A stretch of DNA of 6,557 nucleotides, taken from NCBI GenBank assembly GCA_015487835.1, contig WFOY01000160.1, positions 1 through 6,557 on the forward strand, given 5' to 3'. Below are positions 1 through 5,549 of this stretch, piece after piece; the first letter of the stretch is position 1, and each line of letters starts with the position of its first letter. The DNA is from Aquificaceae bacterium. Its GTDB lineage: Bacteria > Aquificota > Aquificia > Aquificales > Aquificaceae. Made by a program: the position numbers and the translations under genes. Under the pieces are notes generated by a model. The model worked only from the letters and a program-made list of their open reading frames with translations, searched no databases and was not told the DNA's origin.

Positions 1-1
1 G

Positions 2-1123
2 ATCCTAAAGAGCTACAACTTCGAGGAGATAGTTCTCCCGGTCGTTGAGTTCGCGGACCTCTTCGAGAGGAGCATAGGGGAGGCTACCGACATTGTCCAG
101 AAGGAGATGTTCGTCTTCGAGGACAAAAAGGGAAGGAGGCTCGCCCTCAGACCTGAGGGGACAGCGGGGGCTGTGAGGGCTTACATCCAAAACAGGCTCT
201 TTGCCGAGAGACCCTACCACAGGATCTTCTACGAGGGTCCCATGTTCAGGCACGAGAGACCCCAAGCCGGAAGGTACAGGCAGTTCCACCAGATAGGTGC
301 CGAGATCTTCGGTGCTGACCAGCCGGTAGCGGACGCGGAGATCATAAAGATCTCCGAAGATATAGTGAAAGCCTTAAACGTAAAGGCGAGGATAGAGATA
401 AACTCCTTAGGGTGCAGGGTTTGCAGACCAGCCTACAGGGAGGCGCTCGTCAGTTTCTTGAGCGGTGTCTCTGAAAAGCTCTGTGATGTCTGCAAGGATA
501 GAAAGGACAGGAACCCTCTCAGGGTCCTCGACTGCAAGGTGGAGACCTGCAAAGAGGCTGTAAAGGAGGCACCGAGGACCGTCGACTACCTCTGCGGGGA
601 GTGTGAGAGGCACTACTCTGAGGTTAAGAGGTTCCTCGACTCCCTTGAGGTCTCCTATGTGGAGAACCCCCATCTCGTGAGAGGTCTCGACTACTACACC
701 AGGACGGTTTTCGAGGTTGTCTCCGAGGAACTCGGATCCGCGGTCATAGCTGGTGGAAGGTACGACCACCTCGTCGAGGAGTTCGGGGGACCGCCTACTC
801 CTGCCCTTGGCTTCGCGGTGGGTGTGGAGAGGCTCTCCCTTCTTGTGGAGGTCCCGAAGGAGGAAGAACCCGTTTACTTTTTGATACCTTTCGGAGACGT
901 TCTCCCCTATGCCCTTAAAGTTGCGGAAACTTTAAGGAACAAAGGTAAGATCGTAGAGCTCTCCCTGAGAAAGGGGAACCTGAGGAAACAGCTCGACTTC
1001 GCAAACAGTAGGGGCTTCAAGTATGTGGTCATAATCGGTGAGGATGAGATGAAGGAGGGGGTGATCACCCTAAAGGACATGGAGACGGGGGATCAGAGGA
1101 GGGTAAGGCCTGAGAATGTCTAA
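2..1123 (+). CDS. hisS: Histidyl-tRNA synthetase, 5'-truncated by window edge
   Basis: Class II aminoacyl-tRNA synthetase that charges tRNA-His in the cytoplasm using ATP. The open frame enters from the left edge. Aligned from memory with E. coli HisRS, roughly 30 N-terminal residues are missing, so the ATG at 107 is internal. Of the 373 residues present, residues 76-95 carry class II motif 2 (RHERPQAGRYRQF), 225-232 the HisRS signature LVRGLDYY, 250-255 AGGRYD, and 268-278 motif 3 (ALGFAVGVERL). The anticodon-binding domain fills about 290-373. The insertion between motif 2 and LVRGLDYY has eight cysteines (138, 141, 161, 164, 178, 183, 198, 201), mostly in CxxC spacing, which suggests metal binding. 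Its TAA stop overlaps by four bases the stop of the convergent beta-barrel gene. Family assignment is secure; zinc binding is inference. Confidence 0.97.
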   Translation: MLKSYNFEEIVLPVVEFADLFERSIGEATDIVQKEMFVFEDKKGRRLALRPEGTAGAVRAYIQNRLFAERPYHRIFYEGPMFRHERPQAGRYRQFHQIGAEIFGADQPVADAEIIKISEDIVKALNVKARIEINSLGCRVCRPAYREALVSFLSGVSEKLCDVCKDRKDRNPLRVLDCKVETCKEAVKEAPRTVDYLCGECERHYSEVKRFLDSLEVSYVENPHLVRGLDYYTRTVFEVVSEELGSAVIAGGRYDHLVEEFGGPPTPALGFAVGVERLSLLVEVPKEEEPVYFLIPFGDVLPYALKVAETLRNKGKIVELSLRKGNLRKQLDFANSRGFKYVVIIGEDEMKEGVITLKDMETGDQRRVRPENV

Positions 1124-1683
1124 AACCTGTAGGACAGGACGAATGTGAGTGTGTCCACCCCCTCTATGGACTCGGTGTCCACCCGTTTGAACTTGTACTC
1201 ACCTCCTATCCCGACCCCGCCTATCCTCACCTGGAAGCCTCCGAAGGCCTGGAAGCCTGCCCCCCTCTCGTCGGTGATTGTTCCGATCTCCACTTCTGAA
1301 GGGAGTTCAAAGGCGTCTATCCCGAACCTGCTGTATGAGATCCCGAGACCTCCGTAAACTTCAAGCATGCTGACCCTTACCTTGCCCTTGCCGTTCAGCT
1401 CCAGTGTGGTGTAGGTGAGGTCCAGTCTGCAAGGACCCCAGCCGGGGCAGTCGAACTCCCCTATGGCCCTCCTCCCGAACCCCATCTCCACAGAGGGACC
1501 TACCGAGACCATAGGGGACACGGGGAAGTCTCCGTCCAGGTAGAGGGCCACGAAGCCGTAAAGAGTGGTCCTCTCGTCGGTCCCCTTCCAGTCGATGTTG
1601 GCGTTCCCCAGCTTGATACCTACCTCCCACCCGAGGGATACGGAGGCAACCGAAATGACCAGAAAGACCAGTCTCCTGAACAT
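1120..1683 (-). CDS. Small exported beta-barrel-like outer-membrane protein
   Basis: A 187-residue protein of unknown specific function, probably an eight-strand-type outer-membrane barrel of the OmpX/opacity-protein style. Residues 1-19 look like a signal peptide: MFRR, a hydrophobic core, then a likely cleavage near SLG/W. The mature part is a series of alternating short strands rich in Gly and aromatic residues (for example LYGFVALYLDG, LEVYGGLGISY, VGIGGEYKFK) and ends in VLSYRF with a terminal Phe, the usual signal for outer-membrane assembly. Cys79 and Cys85 flank a Pro-Gly-Trp-Gly-Pro stretch in a predicted loop and could form a disulfide. It is the last gene of the - strand cluster. 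A strong AGGAGG site five bases before its ATG overlaps the upstream gene's stop, so translation is probably coupled. Export and barrel fold are inferred from pattern; the ligand or role is not known. Confidence 0.8.
   Translation of the reverse strand: MFRRLVFLVISVASVSLGWEVGIKLGNANIDWKGTDERTTLYGFVALYLDGDFPVSPMVSVGPSVEMGFGRRAIGEFDCPGWGPCRLDLTYTTLELNGKGKVRVSMLEVYGGLGISYSRFGIDAFELPSEVEIGTITDERGAGFQAFGGFQVRIGGVGIGGEYKFKRVDTESIEGVDTLTFVLSYRF
1126..1138 (-). terminator. Weak hairpin at end of beta-barrel gene, possible terminator
   Basis: A perfect 5-bp stem (CCTGT/ACAGG) with a 3-base loop is followed on the - strand by TTTTAG, inside the last codons of the beta-barrel gene. The stem is short and the T tract has only four bases, so this is a poor intrinsic terminator and may be chance. 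It is the only terminator-like structure seen between the convergent genes. On the + strand no T tract follows it. Confidence 0.2.
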
Positions 1684-1688
1684 TTCCC

Positions 1689-1694
1689 CCTCCT
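1689..1694 (-). promoter_or_regulatory. Ribosome-binding site of the beta-barrel gene
   Basis: AGGAGG on the - strand, five bases before the ATG at 1683. It overlaps the TAG stop of the upstream TusA–DUF3343 gene (1695-1693), so ribosomes finishing that gene sit on the next start. This supports the start choice and an operon. Confidence 0.8.
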
Positions 1695-2292
1695 AAGGGT
1701 GTATTCTAACGTAACTGCTTCCCTTCTTCCTGTAAACCGCCTCCACACCAAAACCGTTCTCTCTCAAGAACTCGTAGAGATCCAGGGCCTTCCTCTCACC
1801 CCTCACACCGAGGACTACCCCGCACCTTGGGTCTATCTCGTCTGGAACGGGTATGAGAACGGAACCGAACCTTCCCTTGAGGAACTTTTCGGCCCTTGTC
1901 CCTTCGGAGATGGCCGTGAATGTGATGAAGTGGTCCGGCTTTTTGGAGAAGGGGTTGATCTTCAGCAGAAACAGCCTGAGATGGAGCTTAACGCCGAGGG
2001 CGTGGAACCTTATCCAGTATAGGATCGAAGGCTCCCCCGAGTCTGACCTCTTCCTCACGTAGGCGACCGTCCTATCCTCCTCCCTCTCGATCCCAAGGAT
2101 CTCGTTCCCCGTCTGCCTCGCCCAGTTCAGTAGGTCCCTCTCGAAGCCCGGATCCGTGGATATGACCCTCAGGATCTTTCCCTCCTCCATCCTCTTCATG
2201 GTTTCGGAGGTCATAACTATAGGTAACGGGCAGGAGAGCCCGGAGAGGTCGAGTTCTCTGTCCACCTTTACGGGATCCTTTAGCTTCTCCAT
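1693..2292 (-). CDS. TusA-domain / DUF3343 fusion, putative sulfur or selenium carrier
   Basis: A 199-residue cytosolic protein with two carrier-like domains. Residues about 11-80 match the TusA/SirA fold: LDLSGLSCPLP contains the CPxP motif with Cys21, followed by the family's STDPGFERDLLNWARQTG helix region. TusA proteins accept persulfide sulfur on this cysteine and pass it to tRNA thiolation, cofactor synthesis or sulfur oxidation. Residues about 120-188 resemble DUF3343 (a family described as putative Se/S carrier-like): ITFTAISEGTRAEKFLKG, IPVPDEIDPRCG with Cys157, and a closing VEAVYRK strand. Between them, residues 81-119 are basic and partly hydrophobic (YWIRFHALGVKLHLRLFLL), perhaps an amphipathic contact segment. 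A GAGG site eight bases before the ATG overlaps the upstream stop. The gaps are 10 bases to the GAF gene and 9 bases to the beta-barrel gene. Domain calls are firm for TusA and good for DUF3343; sulfur versus selenium and the partner are unknown. Confidence 0.88.
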   Translation of the reverse strand: MEKLKDPVKVDRELDLSGLSCPLPIVMTSETMKRMEEGKILRVISTDPGFERDLLNWARQTGNEILGIEREEDRTVAYVRKRSDSGEPSILYWIRFHALGVKLHLRLFLLKINPFSKKPDHFITFTAISEGTRAEKFLKGRFGSVLIPVPDEIDPRCGVVLGVRGERKALDLYEFLRENGFGVEAVYRKKGSSYVRIHP

Positions 2293-2300
2293 TTCCTTAA

Positions 2301-2304
2301 CCTC
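2301..2304 (-). promoter_or_regulatory. Ribosome-binding site of the TusA–DUF3343 gene
   Basis: GAGG on the - strand, eight bases before the ATG at 2292, overlapping the TGA stop of the membrane GAF gene (2305-2303). The overlap implies co-transcription and probable translational coupling. Confidence 0.6.
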
Positions 2305-3184
2305 AACTTATATTAATAGCCCTGCCGAGGGAGGAATCATCCCTGAAGCCCGCTATGTAAAGGCTCACCATCCTACCAGCCCTCTCCAGGGATCCCACGA
2401 CGAGGGGGTCGTTCAGCTGGAAGGGGCTCTCCAGCTCGAATATTATGACCGCGTTCCCCTCCTCCAGCTTAACCGGGACCGAGAGTAGGCCCCTGTCCCT
2501 GTCCATCAGAACCTCGTAGCTGTCCACGTCCCTCTTGGGTATTATGTGGATCCTTCTCACACTGAAGCGGTCCTTAACATTCTTCAGGAACTCCTCCACA
2601 CTGTCGCTCTTCGTGGAGGTGTCTATCAGGAACCTGAGGTTGTCAAGCTCCCTCCTCTCCTTCTCCCACCTCGCCATATCCCTCAGAAGTCTCCTGTAGG
2701 ATCTTCTAAGTTCGGTCATGGACTTTCTCTCCTTCCTTATGATGCTCAGGAAGTCGGGTATGAGCGCTGATATGGGTGCTGTGACCATGAGTATAAGGGT
2801 CGAAAACAGAAGGATCGTGTTGTCCCTGAGCATGTAAACGGTAAGTATGAGGGATGCAACCAGGAGAACCCCCGCCGAGACAGGGTTTCTGTTGGTGTGA
2901 AGGACGATCAGGGGAGGGAGTGTAAAGATCGAGTACGTGACCTCAGATAAAAAAACGAGAGAGGGGACAAACACTATATCCAGAATCTTGTTAGTTATCT
3001 TCATCTTTTCGGGTTTTAAGTACGTTATTAGGGCCAGAGTAAAGTATATGGAGCTCAGAACGATCACCGTCCCCCTCTCCTGGGGTATAAGGGTGAAGGA
3101 AATTAATAAAAAGTAAAGGGATAGGAGGAATCTAACACCGAGGAAAACCTCCTTTGTCATTTTTCTCACTATGTAAATTATCAT
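2303..3184 (-). CDS. Multi-pass membrane protein with coiled coil and GAF-like domain
   Basis: A 293-residue protein I cannot name. The N-terminal half has about five or six membrane segments (roughly 13-33, 39-56, 66-97, 101-119, 122-146). A strongly charged helix at about 150-185 ([18 protein letters not shown] onward) looks like a signalling coiled coil. Residues about 186-280 resemble a divergent GAF domain: a helix with SVEEFLKNV, a strand pattern [13 protein letters not shown], then [11 protein letters not shown] and a long terminal helix. This is the layout of a membrane sensor, but the chain ends there with no kinase, GGDEF, phosphatase or DNA-binding part. It heads the - strand cluster and is divergent from cysS. 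The start is uncertain: ATG at 3184 has no Shine-Dalgarno sequence and lies inside the probable promoter, while Met9 (ATG at 3160) follows a weak GTGAG and leaves room for a leader. The AT-richer 5' half is discussed separately. Confidence 0.8.
   Translation of the reverse strand: MIIYIVRKMTKEVFLGVRFLLSLYFLLISFTLIPQERGTVIVLSSIYFTLALITYLKPEKMKITNKILDIVFVPSLVFLSEVTYSIFTLPPLIVLHTNRNPVSAGVLLVASLILTVYMLRDNTILLFSTLILMVTAPISALIPDFLSIIRKERKSMTELRRSYRRLLRDMARWEKERRELDNLRFLIDTSTKSDSVEEFLKNVKDRFSVRRIHIIPKRDVDSYEVLMDRDRGLLSVPVKLEEGNAVIIFELESPFQLNDPLVVGSLERAGRMVSLYIAGFRDDSSLGRAINIS
3177..3182 (-). promoter_or_regulatory. Possible -10 box for the leftward cluster
   Basis: GATAAT read on the - strand (one mismatch to TATAAT). 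Transcription would start near 3170, about ten bases before the ATG at 3160, which would make the shorter start of the membrane gene the real one. No convincing -35 is visible at 17 bases. An overlapping TATGAT (3185-3180) is an alternative. Confidence 0.4.
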
Positions 3185-3189
3185 ATAAT
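3184..3189 (+). promoter_or_regulatory. Probable -10 box of cysS
   Basis: Perfect TATAAT. Its end lies six bases before the ATG at 3196, so a normal start site would fall on or next to the start codon and give a leaderless or nearly leaderless cysS–folD mRNA. This fits the lack of any Shine-Dalgarno sequence before cysS. A -35 is not clear: TTTTCT at 3161-3166 has 17-base spacing but a poor match, and TTGTCA at 3154-3159 is a good match but 24 bases away. Confidence 0.5.
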
Positions 3190-3195
3190 AAAGCG

Positions 3196-4674
3196 ATGAG
3201 CCTGAAGATACACAACACCCTCTCGGGTAAAATCGAGGAGTTCGTCCCCCTCAACCCCCCTAAGGTTCTGATATACACATGTGGCGTGACCGTCTACGAC
3301 GACTCCCACGTGGGACACGGGAGGAGCCTGATAGTCTTCGACACCTTCAGGAGGTTCTTAGAGCACCTCGGCTACGAGGTAAAGTTCGTCCGCAACTTCA
3401 CGGACGTGGACGACAAGATAATAAACAGGGCTAAGGAGGAGGGCACCGACTTCATGTCCATAGCGAACCGTTACATAGCCAGCTACTACAGGGACATGGA
3501 GGCCATAAAGGTAAGGCCCGCCGACGTAGAGCCGAGGGTTACCGAGCACATCCAGGAGATCATAGAGGTTATCCAAAGACTGGTGGAGAAGGGCTACGCC
3601 TACGAGTCCGACGGGGACGTTTACTTCTCGGTGAGGAAGTTCAAGGACTACGGTAAGCTCTCTAAGAGGAGTCCAGAGGAGATGGAGGCCGGGGCGAGGG
3701 TCGAACCCTCCGAGAAGAAGAGAGACCCCCTCGACTTCGCCCTCTGGAAGGCCTCAAAAGCTGGGGAACCCGCCTGGGACTCACCCTGGGGAAAGGGGAG
3801 ACCTGGATGGCACACAGAGTGCGTAGCCATGGCCTTCAAGCACCTGGGCGAGACCATAGACATACACGGGGGAGGACTAGACCTTGTCTTTCCCCACCAC
3901 GAGAACGAGATAGCCCAGGCTGAGGCCATAACGGGAAAACCTTTCGCAAGATACTGGATGCACAACGGCCTCGTCACGGTCGGCGGTCAGAAGATGTCCA
4001 AGTCTCTTGGTAACTACGTCACCCTGAAGGAGATATACACCAGGTACCACCCGGACGTCCTGAGGATCCTCGTCCTCTTCACCCACTACAGGAGTCCCTT
4101 AGACTTCTCCTGGGAGAAGATGGAGGAGGCGAAGAGGGCCTACGAGAGACTAAAGGGAGCCATAGAGGACTACGAACTCCTCAAAAAGCTCAAGGTGGTC
4201 GAGGACAGCGGGGGAGGGACCCATCCCCTTTACGACAAGGTGAAGGAGACGGAGGAGGCCTTCTTCGCAGCTCTCAGCGAGGACTTCAACACGCCAGAGG
4301 CCCTCGCCCACATCTTCTCACTCGTCACCGACCTCGGGAGGATAAAGAACGCTTCCTACAAGGAGGGAAAGATAACCTCCTCCGATCTGGAGGCCTACGG
4401 GTTCGCTGCGAAGTCTCTACACTCAACTGTTAAAAAGATCTTCGGCCTCCTGGAGGACCTATACCCCGATCGGGAGGTGAGGAGGGTGGTGGAGAAGGAG
4501 ATCGAACCTGGGGAGATCTTAGACACCAAGCTTATAGACCTCCTCGTGGAGGTGAGGACCCTGGCACGCCAGGAGAAGCAGTACAAGATAGCTGACCTTA
4601 TAAGGGAGAGGCTACGTGAACTCGGCATAGAGCTCGAGGACACACCCGCCGGGACCCGCTGGAGGAAGGTATGA
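3196..4674 (+). CDS. cysS: Cysteinyl-tRNA synthetase
   Basis: Class I synthetase that charges tRNA-Cys in the cytoplasm. The 492 residues are full length for the family. The Rossmann core carries HVGH at 38-41 (HIGH motif) and KMSKS at 266-270. All four residues that match the zinc site of E. coli CysRS (Cys28, Cys209, His234, Glu238) are present as Cys29, Cys209, His234 and Glu238, and GWHTEC (204-209) is intact. The DALR-like and C-terminal helical domains follow, from about residue 300 to the end. I chose the ATG at 3196 ([11 protein letters not shown]) because it matches the usual CysRS N-terminus; an in-frame ATG at 3154 would add 14 unlike residues lying inside the opposite gene. No Shine-Dalgarno sequence precedes 3196. 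The stop overlaps the folD start as ATGA. Confidence 0.97.
   Translation: MSLKIHNTLSGKIEEFVPLNPPKVLIYTCGVTVYDDSHVGHGRSLIVFDTFRRFLEHLGYEVKFVRNFTDVDDKIINRAKEEGTDFMSIANRYIASYYRDMEAIKVRPADVEPRVTEHIQEIIEVIQRLVEKGYAYESDGDVYFSVRKFKDYGKLSKRSPEEMEAGARVEPSEKKRDPLDFALWKASKAGEPAWDSPWGKGRPGWHTECVAMAFKHLGETIDIHGGGLDLVFPHHENEIAQAEAITGKPFARYWMHNGLVTVGGQKMSKSLGNYVTLKEIYTRYHPDVLRILVLFTHYRSPLDFSWEKMEEAKRAYERLKGAIEDYELLKKLKVVEDSGGGTHPLYDKVKETEEAFFAALSEDFNTPEALAHIFSLVTDLGRIKNASYKEGKITSSDLEAYGFAAKSLHSTVKKIFGLLEDLYPDREVRRVVEKEIEPGEILDTKLIDLLVEVRTLARQEKQYKIADLIRERLRELGIELEDTPAGTRWRKV
4661..4665 (+). promoter_or_regulatory. Ribosome-binding site of folD
   Basis: GGAGG inside the last cysS codons, five bases before the folD ATG at 4671. 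With the ATGA stop/start overlap this points to coupled translation of cysS and folD. Confidence 0.75.
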
Positions 4675-5549
4675 CGCTGATCCTCGAGGGCAAGACCCCC
4701 TCCCGGATAATAAGGGAGAATATAAAGCGGGAGATATCCGAGTACACATCCCAGGGTTTCAGGAGACCTGGGCTCGCCGTCGTCCTCGTTGGAGACGACC
4801 CTGCCAGCCAGATATACGTTAAGAACAAGATAAAGGCCTGCAGGGAAGTGGGCATGGACTCCTTCCTCCTGCATCTAGATAAGAGCATCACAACCGAGGA
4901 GCTACTCGACACCCTTGCCGACCTGAACACGAGGGAGGAGGTGGACGGGATCCTCGTCCAGCTCCCCCTGCCCCAGCACATAGACCAGAACGAGGTGATA
5001 GCCTTCATAAACCCTGAGAAGGACGTGGACGGCTTCCACCCGAGGAACATGGGCAAGCTCGTGGCGAAGATGGAGGACGGCTTCATACCCTGCACGCCCC
5101 TCGGCATAGACCTCCTCCTCAGGCACTACGGTATAGAGGTTAAGGGAAAGGACGTGGTCATAGTGGGGGCAGGGTTCATTGTCGGGAGACCTCTGAGCCT
5201 CTTGATGTTATGGAGGGACGCGACCGTTACGATCTGCCACGTGCACACTAAGGACATTACCAAGTTCACAAGGGAGGCGGACATTCTGGTTTCAGCCACG
5301 GGCGTTCCCCACCTGATAAAGGCGGACATGGTGAAGGAGGGGGCAGTTGTGATAGACGTCGGCATATCAAAGGTGGGCGGGAGGATATTAGGGGACGTGG
5401 ACTTCGAGGCTGTGAAGGAGAAGGCCTCGGCCATAACGCCCGTTCCGGGCGGTGTGGGACCTATGACGGTGACGAGCTTGCTTCTTAACACGCTAAAATC
5501 TTACAGGAGGAGGATGAGGGTTCACTCCACCTCGACTATGAAGCCGTAG
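4671..5549 (+). CDS. folD: Methylene-tetrahydrofolate dehydrogenase / methenyl-tetrahydrofolate cyclohydrolase
   Basis: Bifunctional cytosolic enzyme of one-carbon metabolism that interconverts 5,10-methylene-THF, 5,10-methenyl-THF and 10-formyl-THF with NAD(P). The 292 residues include the family's catalytic pattern: Tyr49 and Lys53 in the YVKNKIKAC block, Gln97 in GILVQLPLP, and Asp120 in KDVDGFHP. The nucleotide-binding half has [12 protein letters not shown] at 165-176 and ends with [10 protein letters not shown] (257-266). The dinucleotide loop differs from the usual GxSNIVGxP by having Gly-Phe where Ser-Asn is typical. After LLNTLKSY, where many family members stop, there is a 14-residue basic and Ser/Thr-rich tail; its last part is encoded by the 28 bases shared with the opposite lipoprotein gene. 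Second gene after cysS and probably co-transcribed. The NAD versus NADP preference cannot be read from here. Confidence 0.96.
   Translation: MTLILEGKTPSRIIRENIKREISEYTSQGFRRPGLAVVLVGDDPASQIYVKNKIKACREVGMDSFLLHLDKSITTEELLDTLADLNTREEVDGILVQLPLPQHIDQNEVIAFINPEKDVDGFHPRNMGKLVAKMEDGFIPCTPLGIDLLLRHYGIEVKGKDVVIVGAGFIVGRPLSLLMLWRDATVTICHVHTKDITKFTREADILVSATGVPHLIKADMVKEGAVVIDVGISKVGGRILGDVDFEAVKEKASAITPVPGGVGPMTVTSLLLNTLKSYRRRMRVHSTSTMKP

Noticed and set aside
107..109. ATG at 107 as the start of hisS
   Set aside because: The frame is open to the left edge and encodes conserved HisRS sequence (for example IGEATDIVQKEM) before this codon, so the gene is cut by the window.
407..769. Leftward 120-codon frame inside hisS
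   Set aside because: Fully antisense to conserved HisRS motifs with no motif of its own.
1145..1357. Rightward 70-codon frame, rich in Pro and Ser, opposite the beta-barrel gene
   Set aside because: No ribosome site, composition typical of antisense translation, and the opposite strand encodes a coherent signal peptide and barrel.
3134..3160. Perfect AAGGAGGT just after the Met9 codon of the membrane gene
   Set aside because: No in-frame ATG, GTG or TTG lies at a suitable distance downstream; it is explained by Lys-Glu-Val codons.
3154..3195. Upstream in-frame ATG for cysS adding 14 residues
   Set aside because: The extra residues do not resemble any CysRS N-terminus, lie within the opposite gene, and precede the perfect -10 box.
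4395..5107. Two long leftward open frames opposite cysS and folD
   Set aside because: They have biased, low-information composition (Ser/Arg-rich), no recognisable motifs and sit wholly antisense to well-supported enzymes; long antisense frames are expected at this codon bias.
5509..5549. Possible mini-gene: AGGAGGAGG followed by ATG in the folD tail
   Set aside because: It is in the folD frame with only 11 codons and is better explained as the end of folD.
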